A stretch of DNA of 64,000 nt from Bacillus sp. MM2020_1 (GCA_011250595.1 JAANMP010000015.1:35998-99997), one strand, 5' to 3'. Counted from the stretch's first letter, positions 46,203 through 55,390 are shown. Numbers and translations are program-made. Notes: a model not told the origin generated them from the letters alone.

Positions 46203-47045
46203 GTGAACATAAATTCATTATGCTATCTCGGATTAGGTATGTTAAGTATCATTCTTTTGAGTTATGTATGTTATAAAAGAGGGGTAAAAAGGTGTTTGCT
46301 GCTTTTTTTAGTGATGGTCGGTGCAGGGTACATCATTGAGGCGGTCATTTATAATTTTTTAGGTAGCTATCAATATTATCCGAAACTTATCAAGCACAAT
46401 GCTATTTATGATAGTAATCTGGGAGCGATCGCATCGAATGCATTAGCCTTGCCTGTGACCGCCACCTTCATCGCAGCTTTTCACAAGAATTGGCTTTGGA
46501 TTGTTTTTATTACCGGGATTTTCGCAGGGATTGAGTGGTTATTCCTAAAGCTGGATATCTATACTCACAATTGGTGGGAGATAGGATACACCTCACTAGG
46601 GCTACCTTTTTATTATATATTTGCAAAAATATTGCACAAAAAAATCAGGCTTCCGTTAAAAGGAATGATTCATTCCTTTTGTCTATTTCTCATTGTTGGG
46701 ACCTTTGCGGGGAGCTTTCATATTTTTCCGATTTTGTTTTTCTCCAATCGATATTATGAATTGGGCTGGTTTGAAAATCAAGCGAAGGATACAACTGCTT
46801 TTGGGGCCATCTTCTATCTATGTGCCAGTCTCTTCTATGTTGCCATCGTGAAGTTTCATTTGATGCCCAGATGGTTAAAGTACATAGTCACAGCCCTATC
46901 TATGTATACAGCCACAATCCTTCTTAGAAAAACAGGTATATTGCACAGTCAAGTTTGGTGGGATACATCCTATTACATTTTATTATCAATAGCAGCACTA
47001 TTATTTGCAGAAACAATCAGCAAACAATTAGCTAAAGGGACTTAA
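46203..47045 (+). CDS. Hypothetical polytopic membrane protein
   Basis: 280 residues from GTG 46203, chosen because AAGGGG lies 8 nt before it; a GTG at 46194 is also open. About eight hydrophobic helices run through the chain. Polar conserved-looking spots are YQYYPKLIKHNAIYDSNLGAIASN and FLKLDIYTHNWWEIGYTSLG. I do not recognise a characterised family, though similar proteins without function occur in Bacillaceae. It is a single gene; a palindromic repeat begins immediately behind the stop. Confidence 0.75.
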   Translation: MNINSLCYLGLGMLSIILLSYVCYKRGVKRCLLLFLVMVGAGYIIEAVIYNFLGSYQYYPKLIKHNAIYDSNLGAIASNALALPVTATFIAAFHKNWLWIVFITGIFAGIEWLFLKLDIYTHNWWEIGYTSLGLPFYYIFAKILHKKIRLPLKGMIHSFCLFLIVGTFAGSFHIFPILFFSNRYYELGWFENQAKDTTAFGAIFYLCASLFYVAIVKFHLMPRWLKYIVTALSMYTATILLRKTGILHSQVWWDTSYYILLSIAALLFAETISKQLAKGT

Positions 47046-47095
47046 GGTGTCGGGCACCGTTCGTGGACATTTGTCCACGAACGGTGCCTGACACC
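47046..47095. repeat. 50-bp palindromic repeat abutting a stop codon
   Basis: Begins in the base after the TAA of the membrane-protein gene and is followed by TTTTC. The inner stem CGTTCGTGGAC/GTCCACGAACG is perfect. It probably acts as the terminator of that gene. Confidence 0.85.
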
Positions 47096-47108
47096 TTTTC
47101 ATACACAA

Positions 47109-47780
47109 TTAAAAATGAAGCTGGATTTTTTGCGCTTCCTCGAGCCTTTCCTGTTTCTCATTAAACACGTCACTGGTTAGAATTTGAATCCATTCTATTT
47201 TCTTACTCTCCGCTGGGTCTACAATAAAGCCCAGGCTTCCCCGCTTGACTTGGTTCCCTTCGATTTCCCCATTTAAATGCTCAAGATACATATCCTGTTT
47301 CCAGTCCATTTTTACTCCTGTATTCGTTTCAAATAGGGCAACTGGGGCAAAATTCCGCGTTTCTTTCGATTTATTTTTAATATCGACACTTATTTTAATA
47401 AAATCAAATTCCTCTGCCTCCGTTAACGGGTGGTAATAATCAATTAGACTATAGTCTGGCCGGTAGTGAAGCAGTTTCATTTCCTTGATTGTAAACTCGA
47501 TATCCCCCAAATGATATACACTATTTATTGGTTTGATCGCCTTTAAGGTTGCTTCCCCCTTTTCATCGGTAACAGATTGGCCTGTTTTCTGTAATGTTGA
47601 ATCATCAGTCACCTGCGGGCTATTATAGTAGGCATTATGATCGTGTTCGGAAATCTTTTTTGTTGCTGTGGAGATTTTTTCTGTTTTTGAATCGGTCTTG
47701 TCTTTATTTGGTTGAATTGAAACAAATGAACAGCCCATAAGTAGAAAAACTAATAAAATAGTTATCATAGTTTGTTTCAC
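47109..47780 (-). CDS. Hypothetical lipoprotein with DUF4352-like domain
   Basis: 223 residues from GTG 47780, behind GGGAGGA; an ATG at 47795 would place that ribosome site inside the gene. The lipobox is FLLMGCSF with Cys16, then a Lys/Thr/Ser-rich linker. Residues about 85-220 form a beta-rich domain (HLGDIEFTIKEMKLLHY, FIKISVDIKNKSKETRNFAPVALFETNTG) like the DUF4352/telokin-like extracellular domains of Gram-positive lipoproteins. It is probably bound to the outer membrane face. Its function is unknown. Confidence 0.8.
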   Translation of the reverse strand: MKQTMITILLVFLLMGCSFVSIQPNKDKTDSKTEKISTATKKISEHDHNAYYNSPQVTDDSTLQKTGQSVTDEKGEATLKAIKPINSVYHLGDIEFTIKEMKLLHYRPDYSLIDYYHPLTEAEEFDFIKISVDIKNKSKETRNFAPVALFETNTGVKMDWKQDMYLEHLNGEIEGNQVKRGSLGFIVDPAESKKIEWIQILTSDVFNEKQERLEEAQKIQLHF

Positions 47781-47817
47781 ATTGATTCCTCCCATTAAGT
47801 AAAAATGGCTTCGTAGA

Positions 47818-47854
47818 AAGATATCCCATTGCTGCTAAGACAACGGGATATCTT
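47818..47854 (-). terminator. Terminator behind the alkaline phosphatase gene
   Basis: Stem AAGATATCCC-TTG with CAA-GGGATATCTT around a 9-nt loop, 34 nt beyond the phosphatase stop. Confidence 0.8.
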
Positions 47855-47888
47855 ATTTCCAAATTCTAGTCTACCTTATTGTAAGGAC

Positions 47889-49280
47889 CTACTTATCTTC
47901 GATGACTGTTTTTTTGCTGCCCTTTTCAAGAATTTCAAAGATGATTTTAGCATTGTCTGTATTGTCAATTTGACCGGCGAAGCGCTCGCTAGCAGGTCCG
48001 AATGCATATACATTTACATCTTCACCCGTATGGCCCCCAGTCGTCCATCCAGTGAAGGAACGGGTATCAATAATTTGCTCGATTGCATTATCGATATCTA
48101 CAACTTTCTTAGCAGCAGCCGCATCTTTAACGGACTGAATCTCTTTATCCGTTAAAGGAAGATTAATAAATTTAGTCAGCGTATCTTTCACATCGGCGCC
48201 ACTAGCAATTTGTTCAGCCATAAAATCAGGCGTACGCTTTGCCGCGTTGATTGGCGCACTAAACCAGTTGTACTCGCCTCGGGCCCCGATCGAGTAACCG
48301 CCGGTCGAATGGTCCGCTGTTGCTACAGCAAGTGTATGTTTATCCTTTTTGGCAAAATCAATGGCTGCTTTGAATGCTTTTTCGAAGTCTTCCATTTCAC
48401 TCATCGCACCAACAATATCATTATCATGACCGGCCCAGTCGATTTGACTTCCTTCCACCATCAAGAAGAAACCTTTCTTATTTTGATTTAAACGCTCAAT
48501 TGCCGAAGTCGTCATATCCGCTAGAGAAGGCATCTCTGCCGTCCGATCGATCATTTTTGGCATACCGCGTTTTGCAAATAAACCGAGCACCTGGTCATTT
48601 TTGTCTTTCTTTAATTCTTGAAGGTTGGAAACATAGCTGTATCCATCCCTTTTAAATTCATCTGTAAGATTACGATCTTGACGGATAAATAAATCAGAGC
48701 CGCCTCCCAAAAGGACGTCAATTTTGTGTTTTCCATTCACTCTTTCATTATAATAATCATCGGCAATCGCATTCATATTATTACGGTTTACATCATGAGA
48801 ACCGAACGAAGCAGGTGTGGCATGTGTAATTTCAGACGTAGCCACGAGACCCGTTGATTTCCCCTGCTCTTTCGCAGCTTCAAGGACAGTTTTGACTTCA
48901 GATTTGTCGTTATCCACCGCGATTGCGGCATTATAGGTTTTGACCCCCGCAGCCATTGCCGTAGCAGCAGATGCTGAATCCGTGACATTTTGCTTTGCAT
49001 CCTCCGGATATGTAGTTTGCTGTCCCACTAAGAATTTATCAAACTCAGTTGGCTCCACTCTTTTAGTAGACGGATCGTCTTTTAAATAACGGTAAGCCGA
49101 GGTATAAGAAACGCCCATACCATCACCAATCAGAAAAATGACGTTTTTAATCTCCGCATTATTTTTAGCTGCTTTATCCGTTTTGGCATTAGCCGTACCA
49201 GCTCCAACAAGACTGCTAAACGCTAAAGATGAGAGAACAGCAACTGGAAGAACCTTTTTCATAAGCTGTTTCTTAAACAA
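47889..49280 (-). CDS. Secreted alkaline phosphatase
   Basis: 463 residues from TTG 49280, chosen because GAGGGGG lies 8 nt upstream; the product then starts with a clean signal peptide ending in TANAKTD. The metal site begins VIFLIGDGMG; the phosphorylated serine is Ser102 in DSASAATAMAAG; later zinc ligands are in DHSTGGYSIGARG and GWTTGGHTGEDV. This is the PhoA/PhoB type that releases phosphate outside the cell. Pho-box-like repeats upstream suggest PhoP control under phosphate starvation. It stands alone. Confidence 0.95.
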   Translation of the reverse strand: MFKKQLMKKVLPVAVLSSLAFSSLVGAGTANAKTDKAAKNNAEIKNVIFLIGDGMGVSYTSAYRYLKDDPSTKRVEPTEFDKFLVGQQTTYPEDAKQNVTDSASAATAMAAGVKTYNAAIAVDNDKSEVKTVLEAAKEQGKSTGLVATSEITHATPASFGSHDVNRNNMNAIADDYYNERVNGKHKIDVLLGGGSDLFIRQDRNLTDEFKRDGYSYVSNLQELKKDKNDQVLGLFAKRGMPKMIDRTAEMPSLADMTTSAIERLNQNKKGFFLMVEGSQIDWAGHDNDIVGAMSEMEDFEKAFKAAIDFAKKDKHTLAVATADHSTGGYSIGARGEYNWFSAPINAAKRTPDFMAEQIASGADVKDTLTKFINLPLTDKEIQSVKDAAAAKKVVDIDNAIEQIIDTRSFTGWTTGGHTGEDVNVYAFGPASERFAGQIDNTDNAKIIFEILEKGSKKTVIEDK

Positions 49281-49335
49281 TTTAATTTCCCCCTCAATTA
49301 AAGTTGTTATTACGCCTCTCATTATAGTGGGGCTG

Positions 49336-49362
49336 TATTAAGCAAATGTAAACAATTGTAAA
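49336..49362 (-). promoter_or_regulatory. Pho-box-like direct repeats before the phosphatase gene
   Basis: On the minus strand TTTACA, TTTACA and TTAATA recur at 10-11-nt spacing, 56-82 nt upstream of the start. Tandem TTAACA-like repeats with 11-nt period are the PhoP site of Bacillus. The match is partial. Confidence 0.45.
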
Positions 49363-49543
49363 GGCGGATTTCACTACCTAGCCTAAATATAGGAAATTCG
49401 TCTGAGTAAAAATACATTTGAGCAGAAAAGCTGTATTTTTCAATTCGTTTCCGGGCTGGCTTCTTCTGAAAACGACCTACTTTTTTTTATATATTCTTAA
49501 CAAAAATTGAACAATTGAATAAGAGTAGACCCAACCGATAAAA

Positions 49544-49571
49544 AAACTGATTCGACAATGCGAATCAGTTT
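49544..49571 (-). terminator. Terminator behind the RocB-like gene
   Basis: Perfect 11-bp stem AAACTGATTCG with CGAATCAGTTT, 6-nt loop, then TTTTTT on the minus strand, 5 nt beyond the stop. Confidence 0.9.
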
Positions 49572-49576
49572 ATTTC

Positions 49577-51184
49577 TTAGTTATTAATCATCATTTTTAT
49601 CATACCTTCAACAAGAACTGGAACTTCTTCAAATGCACTTTTCATATGAAGACGTTCTGTACGTTTGTGGGCGTCTTTTCCGAGTGGGCCAACATTTAAG
49701 ACAGGGGCTTGGAGTTCTTTCATTGCATCGAATGGGATGCTGTAACCACTGCCCCATATAGGGGTATTTGATTTAAAGACGGACCATCCTTCCCCATCGT
49801 CCTGATAGTTAACATAGCTTAAATCGCTAATTCCATTAAAATAGTGAACTTGTTGAACAGGCAAATTAAATTTTGCGAGCCCTTGCTCCTTCACATATTC
49901 TACACATTGTGTAATGAGTTCATCATTTGATGAATTTACCGCCGGATAATAAGGTGGAGCAAATAGCAAAACAATCGCCGGTGCAAGTTCCTGGCACTGA
50001 ATTATTAGTGTATCTGCAATTCGGAAGGATTTCTCACGGTCATCCCATTCTGAATTTGCATGAATAGCTACTTTAATTGCTTCGACAAAATCCGGTCCAA
50101 ACTTATTAATTGCGTGTGTAAGTAAAGCTTCATAACGTAAGACATGCACTTCACCAACTGGGTCAACAGAATGCTCTTTACAGACATCCATATAGGCCCG
50201 GTTGCAGGTACTAGCCGCGTTAACAGCCACTTTTTCAAAGATATCCATAATTTCTTCCGCATTCCGCTCCATTAAAAACACATTATACAAGGCTGCTGCA
50301 CGGTATGGTGTTTGAGTGGAATACTCAAGTTTTAAATCTTTTTGTTGAAGTGTGACCGGAAGCGGGGTTGTTTCACCCATCGCCTTTTCTTGGAAGCTCA
50401 AATTCCATTCCATCTTCTGCGTCAAAAACGATGCAATGTATGGTGCTGTGATTCCACTGAGAGGTTCACCAACATGTGTCTCTTTCCCGTAAAAAAGTGC
50501 GGATGGCATTATTTTACCGATAGAACCTGAGTACACATAGTAATTTTCGTCACCCGGTTCTTGTGAAAATACCGGTTCTCCGTTCAAGAATAGCTTATAG
50601 GTGAGATCATGCTTTCCCTTTAGTTCTAATAATTTCGGTACTGCTGCACGCATCCCCGCCGAATTTACTTCCTCATCTGGCACGGTTAACAAGAGGAGAT
50701 TAATCGGCCATTGTTCGACAGTTGCCTTTTCAATTAATCCCATATGCATTACAAGGCCCATTTTCATATCCATCGTGCCTCTGCCGAATAAATATTCTCC
50801 AGATTTCAGATCCTGCACCACATCTTCCGGTAACCCGTCCAATCTTTCATGGAACAAGTTGGTTAGCTCTTCTGGCTGATAAGCAAAATCCTCTAGATCT
50901 CCATATTCCTCCGTATTCACTGTATCAAAATGACTAATGAGAACGATGGTTTCTTTTGCATTTGGATGTTTAAATAAAGCAGTTAAAAACCGCCTGCCCT
51001 GATCGGCATCGTGAAGAAGCAAATGAGTAGGATTTTCCTGAAAATAGCCCAACCCTCGTAGTTTTGCTTCTACCTTTGAAGGAAAATTACGTTCACCCTC
51101 TGTTAATGTCATGCTTCTCCAGCTCACCACTTCGCACAAAAGCTCACGAAGTGCCTCTGGTGTCCCCCAATTTAGCTGATTCAT
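49577..51184 (-). CDS. rocB: M20 peptidase, RocB-like
   Basis: 535 residues, the length of Bacillus RocB. The M20 metal motifs are VLISHFDTVN and LFGRGTMDMKMGL, then LLTVPDEEVNSAGM with the catalytic glutamate, and a late GKDAHKRTERLH histidine. RocB is encoded with arginine-catabolism genes and thought to be an amidohydrolase, but its substrate has not been settled to my knowledge. Here it follows a RocE-like permease and two DDAH-family enzymes, pointing to arginine derivatives. AAAGGAG precedes ATG 51184. A degenerate repeat separates it from the permease. Confidence 0.9.
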   Translation of the reverse strand: MNQLNWGTPEALRELLCEVVSWRSMTLTEGERNFPSKVEAKLRGLGYFQENPTHLLLHDADQGRRFLTALFKHPNAKETIVLISHFDTVNTEEYGDLEDFAYQPEELTNLFHERLDGLPEDVVQDLKSGEYLFGRGTMDMKMGLVMHMGLIEKATVEQWPINLLLLTVPDEEVNSAGMRAAVPKLLELKGKHDLTYKLFLNGEPVFSQEPGDENYYVYSGSIGKIMPSALFYGKETHVGEPLSGITAPYIASFLTQKMEWNLSFQEKAMGETTPLPVTLQQKDLKLEYSTQTPYRAAALYNVFLMERNAEEIMDIFEKVAVNAASTCNRAYMDVCKEHSVDPVGEVHVLRYEALLTHAINKFGPDFVEAIKVAIHANSEWDDREKSFRIADTLIIQCQELAPAIVLLFAPPYYPAVNSSNDELITQCVEYVKEQGLAKFNLPVQQVHYFNGISDLSYVNYQDDGEGWSVFKSNTPIWGSGYSIPFDAMKELQAPVLNVGPLGKDAHKRTERLHMKSAFEEVPVLVEGMIKMMINN

Positions 51185-51216
51185 TACCCGATTACTCCTT
51201 TAATTAATTACAAAAT

Positions 51217-51283
51217 GGTGATCACAACTGTCCACCTAAGATGGACAAATGCAGCCAACTGTCCACGAGTGGTGCCTGACACC
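51217..51283. repeat. Degenerate palindromic repeat between permease and RocB-like gene
   Basis: The right half (GTCCACGAGTGGTGCCTGACACC, end part) is intact and touches the permease stop; the left half is diverged and expanded, with an added GTCCACC/GGACAAAT hairpin. It has the look of an old or rearranged copy. Confidence 0.65.
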
Positions 51284-52690
51284 CTATCGATAGTCCACAT
51301 CATTATTTGCGATCAATTTGTCCTTTTTATTCTTAAAATAATAGGAAATATAGCATACGGCTAAAAATCCTAAACCCACTAGTAATCCGATTAATTGGGT
51401 CGGATCAAAGGCCAAGAATATTAAGATTGAAACGCAGAATACGATACAAATAATTGGTATTAATGGATAAAATGGGACTTTATATTGTAACTCCTCTAAT
51501 TTTCCGCCATCTTGCAGATATTTCCTCCGAAACAACAACTGTGAAAGGGCAATGCCGATCCACGAAATCGTTACAGAAATGCCGGCAATCGACATTAACA
51601 ATACAAACACTGTGTCGGCTGCAATGAAGCTAGTTAGCAAGGATAATAGAGAAAAAACCATCGTAAATACTAGAGCAGCAAATGGAACCTTGCGTTTTGA
51701 TAGCTTTCCAAACCGTTTTGGAGCCATTCCATCTTGCGCCATCGCCCAGAGTAAACGGGTCGACGCGTAAATACATGAGTTTCCAACCGATAATATTGCT
51801 GTCAGTATAACAAAGTTCATAATATCTGGTGCGAAAGGAATACCTGCCATATCCATAAGGGTTACGAATGGACTTTCCAATAATCCCAGTTCCTTGGATG
51901 GGAAAATGGCGGATAATATAACAATAGAGGCTAGATAAAAGACGATAATTCTAAAAAGGACGTTTCGAATGGCTCGGGGAATATTCTTTTCCGGCTCCTC
52001 GCTTTCCCCAGCAGCAATTCCAATCAATTCAGATCCTTGATAGGAAAAGATAACATTCATCATCGTAACAAAAAGGATGACAAAACCTGCAGGGAACAAT
52101 CCAGATGGTACTAAGTTTTCTAAAAATGGTGCGGGACGGTCGGCCAATGGAATGATTCCAAAAATAGCAGCGAAACCAATAATAATAAAGAAAATAACAG
52201 CAACCACTTTAATACCTGCAAACCAATATTCTGCCTCTGCGAATCCTCTGGTTGTAAGAGCATTGAGGAAAAATAACAGGGCGATGAAAACAGCACACCA
52301 TATCCAGACTGAAACATCAGGAAACCACCGTTTCATTAGGATTCCTGCCGCGGTAAATTCAACCCCAGCCGTTGTGGCTGAACCAACGAAATACATCCAT
52401 CCTAACGAAAATCCAGCGGAAGGACTAATAAATTTACTTGCATATGTTTGAAATGAGCCTGTTACAGGCATGTGGACAGCCAGTTCCCCTAGGCACACCA
52501 TGACCAAGTATAAAATGATCCCACCAAATAAATAACCTATTAATGCACCACCAGCTCCGGCCTGATTAATGGTATAGCCAGCATTTAAAAACAACCCTGT
52601 TCCTATGACTCCACCTAACGAAAGCATAAACAAATGACGACGTTTCATTGATCGATTTAATTGATTCTGCTGATCCTCTCGTTCAACCAT
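51284..52690 (-). CDS. Amino acid permease, RocE-like (APC family)
   Basis: About 468 residues with 12 hydrophobic helices. The family start SMKRRHLFMLSLGGVIGTGLFL and the phrases PVTGSFQTYASKFISP and GIAAGESEEPEKNIPRAI resemble Bacillus RocE/RocC arginine-ornithine permeases throughout. I start it at ATG 52690, where AAGGGG lies 10 nt upstream; GTG 52699 is too close to that site. It is third in the run DDAH-2, DDAH-1, permease, RocB-like. Arginine or a modified arginine is the likely cargo. Confidence 0.92.
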   Translation of the reverse strand: MVEREDQQNQLNRSMKRRHLFMLSLGGVIGTGLFLNAGYTINQAGAGGALIGYLFGGIILYLVMVCLGELAVHMPVTGSFQTYASKFISPSAGFSLGWMYFVGSATTAGVEFTAAGILMKRWFPDVSVWIWCAVFIALLFFLNALTTRGFAEAEYWFAGIKVVAVIFFIIIGFAAIFGIIPLADRPAPFLENLVPSGLFPAGFVILFVTMMNVIFSYQGSELIGIAAGESEEPEKNIPRAIRNVLFRIIVFYLASIVILSAIFPSKELGLLESPFVTLMDMAGIPFAPDIMNFVILTAILSVGNSCIYASTRLLWAMAQDGMAPKRFGKLSKRKVPFAALVFTMVFSLLSLLTSFIAADTVFVLLMSIAGISVTISWIGIALSQLLFRRKYLQDGGKLEELQYKVPFYPLIPIICIVFCVSILIFLAFDPTQLIGLLVGLGFLAVCYISYYFKNKKDKLIANNDVDYR

Positions 52691-52731
52691 CTTCCACACA
52701 CCCCTTGTCCATAAGCATTCTCCAATGTTCC

Positions 52732-53493
52732 TTAAAAACGTAGTGATAAACAGCTTAAGCCGCCATCTAATTTACGAAATTCAGACACGTCGAGCTCAAT
52801 CGTCTGAAAACCAGCCTCGTTCATTTTTTGCTTTGTTTGAGGAAAACCTGCTGGAATGATGACATAGTCGTTTACACGAATACAATTTGCTGCATACTCC
52901 TCTTCGGGTGGAACGATAATTTTCGTATAGGAATTAAAAACTGGATGATCAATAAATTCGCCTGCAACAACAATTGTATGATTTCCAAGATAAGAAATAC
53001 CTGTTTTAAGGTGGAAAAACTTTTCTAGTTGAACAATAGTCGCCTGGTAATGTTCCAATTCAAGAATTTGTTTTAATTGTTCAGCCCCTTCCAAATTTGT
53101 TCTTTCAGAAAGTCCTAAATAAAAATGATTTTCAATTTGTAAAATATCGCCGCCGTCAAGGGTTCCTGGTGACTTGATATAATAGATGTTTTCATAATGG
53201 GACTTTATTGTCGACTCCATCTCGATAATTTCCCCGTTACGTGAAGGGGCCCCTGGGTTTGAAATAACCGCAAACTTAGGTGTCAGCACTGCCGTGTCTT
53301 CTACAAAGGTGGAGTCTGGGAAATCCGTATGACTAGGCAGGACGGTTACTTCTACCCCACAGGTTTTTAGTGCATCAATGTAAGCGTTATGCTGCTCAAG
53401 TGCCTTTTCTAAAATAGGACTTCCTAGATTAGAAGTCGTTAAGCCATGGATATAGCTCTCCCCGGGTGTTTTGACAATTGTATTTTTAAACAT
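52732..53493 (-). CDS. DDAH-family amidinohydrolase (1)
   Basis: 253 residues from ATG 53493, behind AAAGGAGGAAG; a longer frame would overlap the neighbour. Guanidino-modifying enzyme motifs are VLPSHTDFPDSTFVEDTAV, GTLDGGDILQI, a His in FHLKTGISYLG and the catalytic Cys near the end in DGGLSCLSLRF. Members convert N-omega-methylated arginine to citrulline plus methylamine or dimethylamine. A paralogue is 17 nt upstream. The family and active-site set are clear; the true substrate is inferred. Confidence 0.9.
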   Translation of the reverse strand: MFKNTIVKTPGESYIHGLTTSNLGSPILEKALEQHNAYIDALKTCGVEVTVLPSHTDFPDSTFVEDTAVLTPKFAVISNPGAPSRNGEIIEMESTIKSHYENIYYIKSPGTLDGGDILQIENHFYLGLSERTNLEGAEQLKQILELEHYQATIVQLEKFFHLKTGISYLGNHTIVVAGEFIDHPVFNSYTKIIVPPEEEYAANCIRVNDYVIIPAGFPQTKQKMNEAGFQTIELDVSEFRKLDGGLSCLSLRF

Positions 53494-53510
53494 ATTTCTT
53501 CCTCCTTTAG

Positions 53511-54377
53511 TTATGTGCGGATAACAGGGCAGGTGAGACATGTTGGACCACCTGTACCTAAATAAGAGATTTCGTTTCCTTCATATTCATAGACGGTTGC
53601 TCCCGCATCCATTAATTTTTGCTTAGTGTAAGGGCTTCCAGAAACTATCATACAAATTCTCGGTGCCAAGGCAAGGACATTACAACCTAGTTGATGATAC
53701 TCTTCGTCGGGAACTTCAATTAGCTCAAAGCCACGCTTGATCAGAATTTGTCTTAAAAAGACTGGCATTAATCTCGAATAAACAACAGCTAGGTTTTCAT
53801 CGACGATACTAATAAAAGACATAAGATGTAGACATTCGTCCTCACCTTGGTCATGCGGAAGCTGGACAACGATACATTCGTCTACTAAACCTTTAGTTAT
53901 TTCCTTGATTTGGTGGATCGCTTCATCATTCGTTCGATAGCCACGGCCAATTAATAATGTACGATCATCCAGCCAAACAAGATCTCCCCCATCAGCTAAT
54001 GCTTCACCAGTAAGTTCACCTAAAATAGGAATGTCCTTTTCTTTTAAAAATTGTTTGTACACTTCGGCTTCAGGCTGCCGTAATTCTTTCCCTGATTTTA
54101 AAATAATGGCACCCTTTTTCGTAAATTTAACAGGGTCATGGGCATAGAGAGAATCTAATCCCACAAGTTCAGACGCGGGTAAATATTCAATATGATCTAC
54201 ATGCTGTTTAATAATAGAAAGAAACTGTTCAAATTCATGCTCTGCTTTTGAAAAATCAGGTTCATGAATATAGTTGAATTTTTTCCATTCCTTTTTTAAA
54301 TGTTCTTGACTAATAAAAGCTTCTTTTGGGTGTTTAACAATAACGGTGTTGAGTTTTTTATACATAGATGATGCCAA
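53511..54377 (-). CDS. DDAH-family amidinohydrolase (2)
   Basis: 288 residues from TTG 54377, which has AGGAGG 7 nt upstream; the ATG at 54365 is too far from it. Motifs are LYAHDPVKFTKKGAII, GEALADGGDLVWLD, a His in CLHLMSFISIV and a C-terminal catalytic Cys in GTGGPTCLTCPVIRT. It is clearly related to the neighbour but longer at the N-terminus. Two DDAH-type genes side by side could give enzymes of different specificity or two subunits. It is the first gene of the run and divergent from an IclR regulator. Confidence 0.88.
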   Translation of the reverse strand: MASSMYKKLNTVIVKHPKEAFISQEHLKKEWKKFNYIHEPDFSKAEHEFEQFLSIIKQHVDHIEYLPASELVGLDSLYAHDPVKFTKKGAIILKSGKELRQPEAEVYKQFLKEKDIPILGELTGEALADGGDLVWLDDRTLLIGRGYRTNDEAIHQIKEITKGLVDECIVVQLPHDQGEDECLHLMSFISIVDENLAVVYSRLMPVFLRQILIKRGFELIEVPDEEYHQLGCNVLALAPRICMIVSGSPYTKQKLMDAGATVYEYEGNEISYLGTGGPTCLTCPVIRT

Positions 54378-54396
54378 AGAAGATCCTCCTTTCTTT

Positions 54397-54452
54397 TTCC
54401 GTATAATGGAATCCGTTTCCCCTGACAGGAAAACTTATAATATGATATTATA
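54397..54452. promoter_or_regulatory. Candidate IclR operators in the divergent promoter region
   Basis: Two dyads lie between the divergent genes: TTCC-N7-GGAA (54397-54411) and a perfect TATAATAT-G-ATATTATA palindrome (54436-54452). Either could bind the IclR-family regulator; AT richness lowers certainty. Confidence 0.35.
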
Positions 54453-54545
54453 GTAGTAATAATTTCATGTCAATTATATTTTGAATTTACTGAATAATCG
54501 TTTTCATTATTTTTTTGATACTTAATTTAAATAGGAGCTGGAGAT

Positions 54546-55280
54546 ATGCAAACTATCGATCGAGCCATGCAGGTGATCAAAGTTCTTGTTGGAAATGAAA
54601 CAAAGAAATGGTTTTCAATTACTGATTTATCTAAGGAGTGTGACCTTCCTGTAAGCACAATGCATCGTCTATTACAATCAATGAAAAAACATGGACTTAT
54701 ACAACAGGATCCAAATCTAAAACATTATTCAATGGGGAACACCTGGTTAGAATATGGCTTACAGATGTATGATACCTTTGATTTTGTAGGATTAATTCGG
54801 CCCGAGATGGAAAAATTAATGCTTGAGGTAGAAGAGAGTATTTATTTCAGTAAACCAATTGGCCTAGAATCATTAATCGTTGAAAGAATTGACTGCCAGC
54901 AAAATCCGATCCGCATTTATGATCAATTAGGATTACGCATTCCACTAAACATTGGAGCAGCAAATAGAGTCATTTTAGCCCATATGCCCCCAAGTGAAAG
55001 GCTAAAAATCGTAAATGAGTTAGTAGCCGCAGAAGATAGAGATACTTTTTTAACTGCATTAAATCAAATAGTGAAAGTGGGCTATGGGGAGAGCCACGGG
55101 GAGAGAACAGAAGGCACATCATCAGTAGCTGCGCCTATTTTTAACCAAATAAATGAACTAATTGGCGCTATTAGTATAGGTTATGTCAATTTCAACATAA
55201 CGGAAGAACGAAAAAACTTCCTAATCGAGAGAGTCATCGCGTACGGAAAGCAAATTTCCACCAAACTTCGATTCAAATAG
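54546..55280 (+). CDS. IclR-family transcriptional regulator
   Basis: 244 residues. The N-terminal winged helix (about 1-65) has TDLSKECDLPVSTMHRLLQSMKKHGLI; the C-terminal ligand domain has ESIYFSKPIGLESLIVERIDC, NIGAANRVILAHMPP and GTSSVAAPIFNQINELIGAISIGY. AGGAGCTGGAGAT precedes the ATG. IclR members often control a divergent catabolic operon, so the DDAH-permease-RocB run is the expected target, with its substrate or product as effector. Confidence 0.92.
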   Translation: MQTIDRAMQVIKVLVGNETKKWFSITDLSKECDLPVSTMHRLLQSMKKHGLIQQDPNLKHYSMGNTWLEYGLQMYDTFDFVGLIRPEMEKLMLEVEESIYFSKPIGLESLIVERIDCQQNPIRIYDQLGLRIPLNIGAANRVILAHMPPSERLKIVNELVAAEDRDTFLTALNQIVKVGYGESHGERTEGTSSVAAPIFNQINELIGAISIGYVNFNITEERKNFLIERVIAYGKQISTKLRFK

Positions 55281-55340
55281 GTTCCGTATTTAAATCAAGT
55301 GTCTGAAATAGATTATTGGGGGATTCGAACTAAAAAGGAC

Positions 55341-55390
55341 GGTGTCAGGCACCACTTGTGGACATTTGTCCACGAGTGGTGCCTGACACT
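55341..55390. repeat. 50-bp palindromic repeat behind the IclR gene
   Basis: Full copy with a perfect inner stem (CACTTGTGGAC-type arms), 60 nt beyond the IclR stop, followed by GTTTTCTG. The last base of the right arm differs (CACT instead of CACC). Confidence 0.85.
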
